Shown: one piece after another, positions 47,107-56,242 of the stretch | Layout of the letters: every line of letters starts with the position of its first letter | Position numbering within the stretch: position 1 is the first letter of the stretch | NCBI GenBank assembly: GCA_017510525.1 | Contig: JAFWNC010000012.1 | Span: forward strand, 1-64,000 | Length of the DNA: 64,000 nucleotides | Direction: 5' to 3' | From: Clostridia bacterium | GTDB lineage: Bacteria; Bacillota; Clostridia; TANB77; CAG-508 | Program-made: the position numbers and the translations under genes | Notes under the pieces: generated by a model | Database searches by the model: none | What the model saw: the letters and a program-made list of their open reading frames with translations, nothing else | What the model was told of the DNA's origin: nothing

Positions 47107-48177
47107 ATGAAACAAAAGTATATAATACCAATATTTGTTCCACACTTAGGCTGTGATCATTTATGTACGTTTTGTAATCAGCGTACTATAAGTGGTAGTC
47201 AAAGTGAAGTTACTCCTGAGGATGTTGAAAAGACAATTGATTTTTATTTGGAGAATTTTAAAGAGAAGGATAAAGATGTTGAGGTTGCTTTTTTTGGTGG
47301 TAGCTTTACAGGTATTCCAAAAGAGAAACAAGAAGAGCTTTTAAAGGCTGCAAATAAATACATTAAAGATAAAAAAGTTAAGAGTATAAGGGTTTCTACA
47401 AGACCTGATTATATTGATAGAGAAAAATTAAAGCTTCTTAAAAAGTATAAGGTTAAGACTATTGAGCTTGGCGTTCAATCTGCAAATGATTATATTTTGA
47501 ATAGATGTAAAAGAGGCCATACTTTTAAAGATGTTAAAAAGGCTTCAAGGTTAATTAGGTGGAAGGGGTTCACTCTTGGTCACCAGATGATGGTTGGACT
47601 TCCTGAGAGTACAAAGCTTGATGAACTAAATACTGCTAAGGATTTGGCAAAGTTAAAACCTAAAATTATGAGAATTTATCCTGTTCTTGTAATTAAAAAT
47701 ACGGAGCTTGAGAAAGAGTATAATGAGGGGATATATGAGCCTTTGTCTGTTCAGCAGGCTGTTGAGAGGTGCAAGGAGCTTTGTTATTTCTTTGAAAAGA
47801 AGCGTATAAGAGTAATTAGAGTTGGACTTCAAAATACTGATACTATTTCAGATCCTAATAAGAATTTGTCAAGTGAGGTTGTTGCTGGACCTTATCATGA
47901 AACTTTTAGGCAATTAGTTGAGTCTGCTATGTTTTACGATATGATTGTTAATAAGATTAAGACTTATGATGTTAAGGTTAAAGAGGTTGAGATTAGAACT
48001 AATCCACAAAATGTTAATAATGTTGTGGGCTATAAGAGGGAAAACATTGAGAAATTGAAAGAATTTTATAATGTTGATGTTAAGGTTAAACAGGATTTTA
48101 ATGTTAAGAATGAGGATATCAAGATAAAAGTTTTAAAAGTTTATACAGATTTTTTAGATGACGAGGAAGACGTATAA
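47107..48177 (+). CDS. Elp3-like radical SAM protein
   Basis: A 356-residue radical SAM protein with the CxxxCxxC cluster motif in CDHLCTFCNQRTISG (about 17-24) and the AFFGGSFTGIP motif typical of Elp3-like enzymes. No acetyltransferase domain follows, so this is the short bacterial type. It lies 22 bases after rnc, with GGAGG upstream, and they are probably co-transcribed. Elp3 proteins modify tRNA wobble uridine, but the substrate of this short form is unsettled. Confidence 0.85.
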   Translation: MKQKYIIPIFVPHLGCDHLCTFCNQRTISGSQSEVTPEDVEKTIDFYLENFKEKDKDVEVAFFGGSFTGIPKEKQEELLKAANKYIKDKKVKSIRVSTRPDYIDREKLKLLKKYKVKTIELGVQSANDYILNRCKRGHTFKDVKKASRLIRWKGFTLGHQMMVGLPESTKLDELNTAKDLAKLKPKIMRIYPVLVIKNTELEKEYNEGIYEPLSVQQAVERCKELCYFFEKKRIRVIRVGLQNTDTISDPNKNLSSEVVAGPYHETFRQLVESAMFYDMIVNKIKTYDVKVKEVEIRTNPQNVNNVVGYKRENIEKLKEFYNVDVKVKQDFNVKNEDIKIKVLKVYTDFLDDEEDV

Positions 48178-48186
48178 AATTATTTT

Positions 48187-48220
48187 AAACACCTATACTA
48201 TATAGTATAGGTGTTTTTTT
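48187..48220 (+). terminator. Terminator that also holds the RBS of the next gene
   Basis: Perfect palindrome AAACACCTATACTAT plus complement (48187-48216) followed by T's. The only SD-like AGGTG (48209-48213) for ATG 48221 lies in its 3' arm. Confidence 0.8.
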
Positions 48221-49063
48221 ATGGATAAAAAGGTTATTTTTAAGGAAATTATATATACTCTTTTAGGAACTTTTATTTCTGCTTTTGCTATTGTTGGTTT
48301 TTTGCTTCCTAATAAGCTGTCATCTGGAGGGTTTACGGGTATTGCAACTATTTTATATTATTTTTTTAGGTTTCCTGTTGGGACTACAGTTATTATTATG
48401 AATATTCCGTTATTTATTTTTGCTTATATTAAAAGCGGAAAAAAGTTCTTTTTAAAAACAATTCTTGGAACTGTTAGTTTGTCTGTTTTTATTGATTTGA
48501 TGGAAGGGATAAAGCCTTTTACAAATGATAGATTTTTGGCTGCTATTTATGGTGGTGTTTTAAATGGGATTGGTGAGTCTTTGATTTTTAAGGTTAAAAA
48601 TGCGACTGGTGGTTCTGATTTGATTGTTCAGATTGTTCAAAAATATAGTAAGAAAATTAGTAAGAGTAATTTGCTTGTTGGAATTGATGGAGCTATTGTT
48701 TTTCTTAATATGGTTGTTTTTGGAGAGATTGAAATTGGCTTGTATTCGGCTATTACAATTTATATTGTTGGTAAGGTTATTGATATTGTTTTTGAGGGTA
48801 TTAATTTTAGTAAAATGGTTTATATTATTTCTAATAATTCTGAGGATATTGCAAGTAGAATTGGTAGTGTTGTTAGGAAGGGTAGTACTGGTTTATATGG
48901 AAGGGGAATGTATTTTAATAGGGATAAGTTGATTTTGATTTGTGTTGTTAAGAGGCGTGAGATTGTGAAGGTTAAGGAGATTGTGAATTTGGTTGATCCT
49001 AATGCGTTTTTGATTATTAGTGATGCGAGGGAGGTTTACGGATTAGGGTTTAAGGAGGAATAG
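48221..49063 (+). CDS. YitT family membrane protein
   Basis: A 280-residue membrane protein of the YitT/DUF161-DUF2179 type. Five or more helices occupy about 8-165 (GTFISAFAIVGFLLPNKLSS, GGFTGIATILYYFF, NATGGSDLIVQIV). A cytoplasmic DUF2179-like domain (about 200-280) has RKGSTGLYGRGMY and the ending LISDAREVYGLGF. The family is widespread in Firmicutes; the substrate is unknown. There is no free RBS: the AGGTG sits inside the terminator stem just before the ATG, so translation may depend on opening of that hairpin. Confidence 0.88.
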   Translation: MDKKVIFKEIIYTLLGTFISAFAIVGFLLPNKLSSGGFTGIATILYYFFRFPVGTTVIIMNIPLFIFAYIKSGKKFFLKTILGTVSLSVFIDLMEGIKPFTNDRFLAAIYGGVLNGIGESLIFKVKNATGGSDLIVQIVQKYSKKISKSNLLVGIDGAIVFLNMVVFGEIEIGLYSAITIYIVGKVIDIVFEGINFSKMVYIISNNSEDIASRIGSVVRKGSTGLYGRGMYFNRDKLILICVVKRREIVKVKEIVNLVDPNAFLIISDAREVYGLGFKEE

Positions 49064-49160
49064 ACTTTTTCAGTGATTTCAGATACCTTAAAAGTCTATT
49101 GAAAAAAATAATAAAATATAATAAAATATCAAAAACGGATTAGGTTTGGGGTATTTTGAT

Positions 49161-50024
49161 ATGAGAGAACAAGAGATTGTGTTGAGTGATGTAAAAGATT
49201 TTGGGCTTAGGGATATTTTTGAGTGTGGTCAGTGTTTTAGGTGGAATGCTCTGGATGATGGTAGTTATACTGGTGTTATTAAGCAGGGTGTTTTGAATGT
49301 TAAAAGAGTTGGTGATGATGTTTATGTTAAAGGTGTTTGTGATGGTGATTTGAAGGAGATAGTTGCTGATTATTTTGATTTGAATACTGATTATGGTGAG
49401 ATAAAGAGTGTGCTTTCTAGGGTTGATGATAATATGAAGATGAGTATTGAATATGGTAGTGGTATTCGTATTTTAAATCAGGACTTGTGGGAGTGTATTA
49501 TTTCATTTATTATTTCAGCTAATAATAATATTCCAAGGATTAAGGGAATTATTGAGAGAATCTCAAAACAGTGTGGCAAAAGGGTTGAGTTTAATGGAAA
49601 GGATTATTATTTGTTCCCTAGTGTTGATGAGTTGAGTAGCTTGACTGTTAAGGATTTGAGAGATTTGGGCCTTGGATTTAGAGATAAGAGAGTACATAAA
49701 ACTTGTGAGATTATCAGAAGCGGAGAGGTTAGTTTAGAGAAGTTAGAAACTTTAGATGATTCTGATTTGATAAGGGAAGAGTTATTAAAACTTGATGGGG
49801 TTGGAGAAAAGGTTGCTGATTGTATTAGCTTATTTTCTCTTAAGAGGTATGATGTTTTTCCTGTAGATGTTTGGGTTAGGCGTGTTATGAATGATTTGTA
49901 TATTAAAAATCAGGATGAGACTAAGGTTAATAAAAAGGAAATAAGACAGGTTGCGCATGAGTTATTTGGTGATAAGGCCGGGCTTGCACAACAGTATTTG
50001 TTTTATTGGAGGAGAGAGCAATAG
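49161..50024 (+). CDS. OGG1-type 8-oxoguanine DNA glycosylase
   Basis: A 287-residue helix-hairpin-helix glycosylase/AP lyase that removes 8-oxoguanine. An N-terminal OGG domain (FECGQCFRWN, about 22-31) precedes the HhH-GPD core. The hairpin LDGVGEKVADCISLF (about 210-224) carries the catalytic Lys, and FPVDVWVRR the Asp (about 237). ATG 49161 is taken as start; a TTG at 49146 would add five residues and cannot be excluded. Base excision repair next to the recombinational repair gene addB. Confidence 0.9.
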   Translation: MREQEIVLSDVKDFGLRDIFECGQCFRWNALDDGSYTGVIKQGVLNVKRVGDDVYVKGVCDGDLKEIVADYFDLNTDYGEIKSVLSRVDDNMKMSIEYGSGIRILNQDLWECIISFIISANNNIPRIKGIIERISKQCGKRVEFNGKDYYLFPSVDELSSLTVKDLRDLGLGFRDKRVHKTCEIIRSGEVSLEKLETLDDSDLIREELLKLDGVGEKVADCISLFSLKRYDVFPVDVWVRRVMNDLYIKNQDETKVNKKEIRQVAHELFGDKAGLAQQYLFYWRREQ

Positions 50025-50030
50025 GGGGAG

Positions 50031-50068
50031 ATTTTAGACTTTTGATGGTCGTCCCCAAAGTCTAAAAT
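50031..50068. repeat. Hairpin with GGTCGTCCCC loop
   Basis: Arms ATTTTAGACTTT (50031-50042) and AAAGTCTAAAAT (50057-50068) match perfectly. The loop GATGGTCGTCCCC matches the complement of the GGACGACCAT repeat at 57826. It may end the glycosylase transcript. Confidence 0.7.
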
Positions 50069-50098
50069 TTTCAAATTTTAGAGAAATGGAGTTTGTTT

Positions 50099-53000
50099 AT
50101 GAGTCTTAGGTTTGTTTTTGGTAGGAGTGGGACTGGTAAGAGTGAGTTTATTTTTAATGAAATAAGAGATTCGGATTTTGATAAGATTTTTATTATTGTT
50201 CCTGAGCAGTTTTCGTTTTCTGCTGAGACGAGTTTGATTAATAGTGTTGGAACTGGTAGTGTTATTAAAGCTGAGGTTTTGACTCTTAGTAGGATGGCTG
50301 AAAGAGTTATTTTTGAAACTGTTGGTGGTCAAAAGAGTAATTTATCTAAGATTGGTAGGAATATGATTATTTATAATATTTTAGATAATAACAAAAATAA
50401 TCTAAAATTTTTAGGTAATCCAGATAAGAATTTAGATGTTGTAAGTAGGACTATTACTGAGTTTAAAAAACATAGTATTACTCCTGAGGTTATAGATTCA
50501 ATTGAGACTAAAATTGATAATAATGAGTATTTGAAGTTAAAGTTAGATGAGATCAAAAATATTTTAGAGTTATATAGGGATAAAATTAATAGAGATTATT
50601 TAGATGAATCTGATTCTTTAACACTTTTGGCTCAAAACCTAAGTAAAACTGATATGTTTGATAATTCTATTATTTATATTGATGAGTTTTCAGGGTTTAC
50701 AACTCAGGAATATGATATTATCGAGGAATTGTTAAAAAAGGCTAAACAGGTTACTGTTAATATTTGTTCTGATGATTTGGAAAATTGCGAGGAGGGAGAG
50801 CTATTTTATTTTAATAAGATAACTGCTTCTAAGCTAATTAAAAGGGCTAAAAATGCTAATTGTAAGATTGAAAAGCCTGTTTTTTGCATGGATAATAAGA
50901 GAAATTCTTCAAAGGAGTTAAGGTTTTTAGAAGAAAACTTATATGGTAATAATGTTTATAAAGATGATGTTAATGATATAAAGATTTTTTTAGCAAAGTC
51001 GCCTTATTCTGAGACTCAGCATGTTGCTAAAGAGATTTTAAAACTTGTTAAAGATGGTGGATATAGGTTCAGAGATATTGCAGTTGTTGTAAATAACATG
51101 GAAAACTATAATCAAGATGTTAACGTTATTTTTGGAAAATATGGTATTCCTGTTTTTATTGATGAGAAAAAAGATATTAATCAAAATATTTTTATGAAAT
51201 TTGTTGTTGGGCTTATGAATATTTTGTCCACTAATTTCTCAAATGATGCGGTTTTCTCATATTTAAAGCTTGGGTTATTAGATATTCCTGAAGATGATAT
51301 TTATGAGCTTGAGAATTACTGTGGAAAGTGGGGAATTCGTTACTCAAAATGGTATAAAAGTGACTTTTCTTATGAGCCTATTAATGATAAACAGGAGAAG
51401 TTAAACGAGATTAGGAAAAAGGTTATTGAGCCAATTTTGAAGTTTAAGTCTGAGCTTTCTAAGGAGAAGACTGGAAAAGAGATTACATATTGCTTGTATA
51501 GTTTTTTAGAGGAAAATAGAATTCAGGAGAAGATTATTGAAAAGGCGGAAAGACTTGAAAAAGAAGGTAAAATTGAGCTTTCAAAAGAGTATAAGGCAAG
51601 TATAACTTTGTTTTGGAATGTTTTAGATGAGATTGTTAAGGCTTTTGAAAATGATAAAATGTCTTTTGAAAAATATATGAAAATTATGCAGGTTGGACTT
51701 TCTGAGTCTGAGTTTGGTAAGATTCCGTCTACTGTTGACCAGGTTTTGTTTGGAAATTTAGATAGGTCAAAAACTCATAATATTAAGGCTTTATTTGTTT
51801 TAGGAATGAATGATGGTGTTATTCCTTCTAAGGCTTTAGATGAAGGCTTTTTGAATGATAGTGATAGAGAGATTTTAAAACAGGCTGATGTTGAGGTTGC
51901 TAAAACAACTATTGAACAGCTTTATGAAAATCAGTTTTTGATTTATAAGACTTTTTCAATGCCTGAGAATAAAATTTATTTTTCTTATCCTGTTTCTGAT
52001 AAAGAAGGAAAGGCTGTTAGAAAGTCGATTTTGATTACAAGGTTAAAAAAGATTTTTCCTAAAGTTATTGAAGAGAGTGATGTTATCGAGTCTGATTTTG
52101 AAATTACAAATAAGAAAGCAACTCTTGACGAGGCTATTATTGAATATAAAAAGAGTTTAGAGAAAAATGAGAGTAATAGTGAGATTGAGGATATTTTATC
52201 TTGGTATTATTTTAATGATAATTCTAGGTTAGAGCGTATTTTAGCAGCTTTAAATTATAGCAATAAGGCTAAAAATATTGATGAGAAAAACATTATAAGG
52301 TTATATGGGAAAAAGCTAAAAACTAGTGTTTCTAGACTTGAACAATATCAAAAGTGTCCCTTTTCTTTCCATTTGAAATATGGCTTGAAGTTGAAAGAAA
52401 AAGAGGAGTTTAAGATTCGTTCTATTGATACTGGAAATTTCATGCATGATGTTATTGATTCATTTTTTAAGAGGATTGATGATGATTGTTTAGATATTAA
52501 GACTATTTCTTTTGACGATATTAAAGAGATTGTTTATGAGATTATTGAAGAGAAATTGAATATGGGTAAAAACTATATTTTTACAAGTTCTCAGAAGTTT
52601 AATCTTATGACAAAACAGCTTAAAGAAGTTGTTTTGGAGTCAATTTATTATATTGTTGAACAGCTTAAGTTTAGTAAATTCAAGGTTTTAGGACATGAAC
52701 TTGAATTTAAAGAGGGTTCTGATTTTAAGCCTATTTATATGGATTTAGATGATGGAAAAAGTGTTGAAATTATAGGAAAAATTGATAGGGTTGATATTGC
52801 TGAAGGTGAGGATGGAAAGCTTATTAGGATTATTGATTATAAATCTTCTGTTAAAGATATTGATTTAAACCAGGTTGTTTCTGGTATTCAGATTCAGCTT
52901 TTAACTTATATGGATGCTCTTACAGATAATGATATTGCTGACCCAGCGGGTGTTTTGTATTTTAATTTGATTAATAGTGTTGTAAAATCAGATAAGAATT

Positions 53001-53419
53001 TAACTGATGATGAGATTAAGGCTGAGATTAAGAAGATGTTTAAAATGAAGGGCTTGATTGTTGCTGATATTGATATTGTTAAGATGATGGATCAAAATAT
53101 TAAGAACGGTAGCTTTTCTGAGTATTTGCCGGTTTATCTTGATAAAGAAGGAAATATTAGTGAGTCTAGGTCTAGTGTTTTGAAGAAGGAGAAATTTGAG
53201 AAACTTCAGAAGTATATTAAGAGGCTGATTAAGGATATTTCTAATGAAATTTTGAAGGGAAAAATTGATATTAAGCCTTATTATTTAAATAAGAAAAAAC
53301 CTTGTGACTATTGCGAATATAAGTCAATTTGTAATTTTGATATTAATATGCCAGGTAATTCTTATAATTATATTAATCCGGGTAAGGTTAATAAGGTGTT
53401 GGATGAGATATTTGAATAA
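50099..53419 (+). CDS. addB: ATP-dependent helicase/nuclease subunit B
   Basis: A 1,106-residue AddB subunit of the AddAB enzyme, which resects double-strand breaks. The N-terminal Walker A is GRSGTGKS (about 9-16). The C-terminal nuclease has GKIDRVDIAEGEDGKLIRII followed by DYKSS (about 900-925). The Fe-S cluster uses Cys in YQKCPFSFHLKYGL (about 757) and CDYCEYKSIC near the end (about 1,066). ATG 50099 has GGAG 9 bases upstream. The partner addA, normally next, is not in the window; the next gene is a DUF3795 protein, so the operon has been split. Confidence 0.93.
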   Translation: MSLRFVFGRSGTGKSEFIFNEIRDSDFDKIFIIVPEQFSFSAETSLINSVGTGSVIKAEVLTLSRMAERVIFETVGGQKSNLSKIGRNMIIYNILDNNKNNLKFLGNPDKNLDVVSRTITEFKKHSITPEVIDSIETKIDNNEYLKLKLDEIKNILELYRDKINRDYLDESDSLTLLAQNLSKTDMFDNSIIYIDEFSGFTTQEYDIIEELLKKAKQVTVNICSDDLENCEEGELFYFNKITASKLIKRAKNANCKIEKPVFCMDNKRNSSKELRFLEENLYGNNVYKDDVNDIKIFLAKSPYSETQHVAKEILKLVKDGGYRFRDIAVVVNNMENYNQDVNVIFGKYGIPVFIDEKKDINQNIFMKFVVGLMNILSTNFSNDAVFSYLKLGLLDIPEDDIYELENYCGKWGIRYSKWYKSDFSYEPINDKQEKLNEIRKKVIEPILKFKSELSKEKTGKEITYCLYSFLEENRIQEKIIEKAERLEKEGKIELSKEYKASITLFWNVLDEIVKAFENDKMSFEKYMKIMQVGLSESEFGKIPSTVDQVLFGNLDRSKTHNIKALFVLGMNDGVIPSKALDEGFLNDSDREILKQADVEVAKTTIEQLYENQFLIYKTFSMPENKIYFSYPVSDKEGKAVRKSILITRLKKIFPKVIEESDVIESDFEITNKKATLDEAIIEYKKSLEKNESNSEIEDILSWYYFNDNSRLERILAALNYSNKAKNIDEKNIIRLYGKKLKTSVSRLEQYQKCPFSFHLKYGLKLKEKEEFKIRSIDTGNFMHDVIDSFFKRIDDDCLDIKTISFDDIKEIVYEIIEEKLNMGKNYIFTSSQKFNLMTKQLKEVVLESIYYIVEQLKFSKFKVLGHELEFKEGSDFKPIYMDLDDGKSVEIIGKIDRVDIAEGEDGKLIRIIDYKSSVKDIDLNQVVSGIQIQLLTYMDALTDNDIADPAGVLYFNLINSVVKSDKNLTDDEIKAEIKKMFKMKGLIVADIDIVKMMDQNIKNGSFSEYLPVYLDKEGNISESRSSVLKKEKFEKLQKYIKRLIKDISNEILKGKIDIKPYYLNKKKPCDYCEYKSICNFDINMPGNSYNYINPGKVNKVLDEIFE

Positions 53420-53483
53420 TTGAAATGTTTAGGAAAAGAATGATATAATATAAATAATGGATTTTATTAAGGAGTGAGAGTTT

Positions 53484-53936
53484 ATGGAGTCTATTTGTGG
53501 AGCAGATTGTAGCAATTGCGGATATGGAAAAAACTGTGGTTGTAAGGGGTGCAAGGAGACAAATGGTTGTCCATTTGGCAAGCAGTGTTTTATTGCTAAA
53601 TATATCTTAACTGGTGGAAAAGAGAATTATGAGGTGTTTAAAAAGCAATTGGTTGATGAGATTAATGATTTGAAAATCCCAGGTATGCCTAAAATTACTG
53701 ACTTAAATCCGCTTAATGGAACTTTTGTAAATTTAAGTTATCCACTACCTAATGGAAAAAATGTGGAATTCTTAGATAATAATGAGATATATTTGGGGAA
53801 TCAAGTTGAATGTGAGTTTAATGATGGCGAGATTATTAGGTGTTTTGGAATAGTTGCTAATATGAATTTCATTCTTGTTAGTGAATATGGGGCTAATGGA
53901 GCTGATTCAGAGATTGTTATTTTCAAAAGAAGATAA
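53484..53936 (+). CDS. DUF3795-type cysteine-rich protein
   Basis: A 150-residue protein with a Cys-rich N-terminus (CGADCSNCGYGKNCGCKGCK, then CPFGKQCF), matching the DUF3795 pattern that probably binds metal. The C-terminal half (about 70-150) looks like a separate beta domain, making it longer than typical members. RBS AAGGAG precedes ATG 53484. Function unknown. Confidence 0.75.
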   Translation: MESICGADCSNCGYGKNCGCKGCKETNGCPFGKQCFIAKYILTGGKENYEVFKKQLVDEINDLKIPGMPKITDLNPLNGTFVNLSYPLPNGKNVEFLDNNEIYLGNQVECEFNDGEIIRCFGIVANMNFILVSEYGANGADSEIVIFKRR

Positions 53937-53954
53937 AAAGAAAGAGGTAAACAA

Positions 53955-54485
53955 ATGAGTTTTTTATTAATACAATTCATAGGTGCTATAGGGTATATTC
54001 TTTTAGTATTTAGCTATTTTAAAAAGGAAAAAACTAAGATTTTATTTTTACAGATATTTTCATATTTGATGTTTAGTATTCACTTTTATTTATTAAGTGG
54101 AATTTCTGGGACTATATGTAATTTGCTTGGATTGGTGACGCTTCTTACAATTTATTTGTTTGAAAAGTATAAATGGAAAAACAAAAATCTTGTTGCAATT
54201 CTTTTAATTGTAGCATTAGTAGTTATTAATATTATGACTTATCAAAATATTTTTTCAATTTTCCCAATGATTGCGTCTGTTATTGCTATAGTTTCATTTT
54301 TAATGAATAATGAGAATTATATTAGAGGAATAGGAATTATTGCTACTTCTTGTTGGTTGGTTTATTCTATTGCGTATAAATCTTATGTTTCTATTATTTT
54401 TGAAGTGGCTACACTTATTGGGGTTTGTATTGCTTTTGTGAAAAATTTGAAGGGTAATGTAAAAGAGAGTAAAAAGGAGAGTTAA
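53955..54485 (+). CDS. YgjV-type inner membrane protein
   Basis: A 176-residue protein with five or six membrane helices and the QFIGAIGYILLVFSYF / SYLMFSIHFYLLSG opening of the YgjV family (DUF6391-like). A Lys/Glu-rich tail follows. The family has no assigned function. It starts 18 bases after the DUF3795 gene and ends 2 bases before the phosphatase gene, so the three may be one operon. Confidence 0.78.
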   Translation: MSFLLIQFIGAIGYILLVFSYFKKEKTKILFLQIFSYLMFSIHFYLLSGISGTICNLLGLVTLLTIYLFEKYKWKNKNLVAILLIVALVVINIMTYQNIFSIFPMIASVIAIVSFLMNNENYIRGIGIIATSCWLVYSIAYKSYVSIIFEVATLIGVCIAFVKNLKGNVKESKKES

Positions 54486-54487
54486 AG

Positions 54488-55153
54488 ATGAATACAGTAG
54501 TTTATTTAATAAGACATTCTGTTAGAATGAAAAGGGATATGATAGAAGAATATAACACTAGTCAGAGTGAATTACAAAGAAATGAGAAGATTATTTTAAA
54601 TGTTGAGGGAGAAAGAAGAGCTGAAATTTTGAGTAATAAAGAAGAACTTCAAAATTTTGATGTTGTTTATGCGAGTAATTGTGTTAGAACTTTGCAAACG
54701 GCGAAATATTTTCTAGAGAAGCAGGGCTTAAAGGTTAATATTGATGAGAGGTTTGATGAAAGAAGAATAGGATATCGTAACTCAGATGTATATCCTGACT
54801 GGTTTTCTCGCCAATATAAAGATGAGAATTACACAACATTTGGTGGAGAGAGTCAGCTTCAAGTTAGAGAAAGATTTAATGAAGCTTTTAATGAAGCGTT
54901 AGAGAAATATAAAGGCAAAAGAATAGCTATTTTTACTCATGGATTAGCAATGACGTTTTTCCTTTTGAATTGGTGTAAATTGATAGATGTTAATGATGAA
55001 CACAAGATAACTCTTTCTTTTAATGATAAGGTTATATTTGATAGTGTTGTTAATGCACCTGAGGTTTTTAAAATTGTTTTTGATGAGGAGAATAAGCCTA
55101 TTTCAATTGAGAATATTGTTTTTGAGGACTTGCCTTTTAATGAGGGAGTGTAA
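54488..55153 (+). CDS. Histidine phosphatase family protein
   Basis: A 221-residue branch-1 histidine phosphatase. The phosphate-binding motif reads YLIRHSVRM, with RHS instead of the usual RHG. The second His is in IFTHGLAMTFF (about 150), the proton-donor region near ERFDERRIGYR (about 90). The nucleophile His and both Arg are kept, so activity is likely. Substrate unknown. RBS AAAGGAGAG overlaps the end of the YgjV-like gene. A CCCCTAC-type repeat follows. Confidence 0.85.
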   Translation: MNTVVYLIRHSVRMKRDMIEEYNTSQSELQRNEKIILNVEGERRAEILSNKEELQNFDVVYASNCVRTLQTAKYFLEKQGLKVNIDERFDERRIGYRNSDVYPDWFSRQYKDENYTTFGGESQLQVRERFNEAFNEALEKYKGKRIAIFTHGLAMTFFLLNWCKLIDVNDEHKITLSFNDKVIFDSVVNAPEVFKIVFDEENKPISIENIVFEDLPFNEGV

Positions 55154-55157
55154 AAGT

Positions 55158-55183
55158 GTAGGGGCTTAGTTTCCATGCCCGCC
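55158..55183. repeat. CCCCTAC-type hairpin repeat
   Basis: GTAGGGGCTTAGTTTCCATG-CCCGCC, 4 bases after the phosphatase stop. Confidence 0.65.
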
Positions 55184-55211
55184 AAAGAAGAGGGACTTGT
55201 CACCGCCTGTA

Positions 55212-55240
55212 TTTACAATTTTATGTAAATATGTTATAAT
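55212..55240 (+). promoter_or_regulatory. Promoter of the 83-aa gene
   Basis: -35 TTTACA (55212-55217) and -10 TATAAT (55235-55240), 17-base spacer. Confidence 0.7.
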
Positions 55241-55297
55241 AATCTATGATATTTATTATCATTTGGCTTATTTGCTTTTACATGAGGAGGAATTTCA

Positions 55298-55549
55298 TTG
55301 GAAAAAATATTTTTATCTATTGAATCATTTACAGGAAACGGTTTAGTTCTTATGGGAGACACTGTTTTTGAATTTAACAGAAACTCGCTTGTTAATGAGT
55401 TTGATGTCAAAGGCGGAAACATCCATGAGAAAATAGCATATTTCTGCCGTGTGCATAAGAAAGACGATACACAGCAGAAGATTTATGTTGATGACGAGGA
55501 CGCATTCGATCCGCAGCTGATACGCGAAAGTGAATCATTTATTGCATAA
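55298..55549 (+). CDS. 83-aa protein of unknown function
   Basis: A small protein with no signal, membrane helix or family I recognise. TTG start at 55298 is supported by GAGGAGG 7 bases upstream. The second half is acidic (VDDEDAFDPQ). Its codons (CTG, CGC, CCG, GAC) are GC-richer than its neighbours, which suggests transfer. It has its own promoter and terminator, so it is a stand-alone unit. Confidence 0.65.
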   Translation: MEKIFLSIESFTGNGLVLMGDTVFEFNRNSLVNEFDVKGGNIHEKIAYFCRVHKKDDTQQKIYVDDEDAFDPQLIRESESFIA

Positions 55550-55592
55550 GGAAACGTTAATCTAAAATAAAACAAGCAAAATTAAGCCACAT

Positions 55593-55619
55593 AAAGCCAG
55601 CAGTATACTGCTGGCTTTT
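55593..55619 (+). terminator. Terminator after the 83-aa gene
   Basis: Palindrome AAAGCCAGCAGTA with its complement (55593-55618), followed by TTTTC. Confidence 0.88.
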
Positions 55620-55641
55620 CTATATAGTAGGCAAGGTCATG

Positions 55642-55714
55642 TTTATGGAGCACTTAAGTGCTCCGCTACAAATTATACGGCGTAAGTTTTGTAGAGGAGA
55701 ACTAGAGTTCTCCA
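55642..55714. repeat. Paired GGAG-box palindromes, second pair
   Basis: 55642-55673 and 55687-55714, same order and orientation as the pair at 33435-33502. It fills the gap before the GNAT promoter. Confidence 0.75.
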
Positions 55715-55815
55715 AATGTTTTATATATTGCAATAAAAAGATTATAATGTTAAAATACGGGTAAAAGAAGAATTTGGACATAAGGATATAGTTTTTTTAT
55801 AGAAAGAGGTGTAGT

Positions 55816-56229
55816 ATGGATATAAAATTAGATTATTCACTAACAAGCGAAGAGTTTTCAGAATTGGTGGCTGCTGTAGAATGGAAAGAGTATACAAAAG
55901 AACAAGTTCAAAAAGCTCTAGATAATTCAATGTATCTTGTTAAAGCAACTGCTGATGGAAAATTAGCAGGAATGGGAAGAGTAGTTGGAGACTATAGTAT
56001 TGTTTGTATGCTTAGTGATGTTTGTGTAAAACCAGAATTTCAAGGCAAAGGTATTGGACTTGAAATAATTAAAGAACTAAAAAAATTAATAGAAAATGGA
56101 GTAAAAGAAGGAGAAAAAATGCAAGTTGAGTTAACACCTACTGCAGGTAAAGAAGGTTTTTATGCAAAAGCAGGATATAAATATAATCCTGATAAGATTA
56201 CAGGTATGTATTTATGGATAAAGAAGTAG
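55816..56229 (+). CDS. GNAT family N-acetyltransferase
   Basis: A 137-residue GNAT enzyme. The acetyl-CoA motif is CMLSDVCVKPEFQGKGIG (about 58-77), with Q-x-x-G-x-G/A in QGKGIG. The C-terminal beta strand and GFYAKAGYKYN motif (about 113-125) complete the fold. The substrate is unknown. The RBS AAAGAGGTG is upstream of ATG 55816. The Nudix gene starts 14 bases after the stop, so they are co-transcribed. A damaged copy of this junction lies at 59345. Confidence 0.87.
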   Translation: MDIKLDYSLTSEEFSELVAAVEWKEYTKEQVQKALDNSMYLVKATADGKLAGMGRVVGDYSIVCMLSDVCVKPEFQGKGIGLEIIKELKKLIENGVKEGEKMQVELTPTAGKEGFYAKAGYKYNPDKITGMYLWIKK

Positions 56230-56242
56230 AAATGGTGATTTT

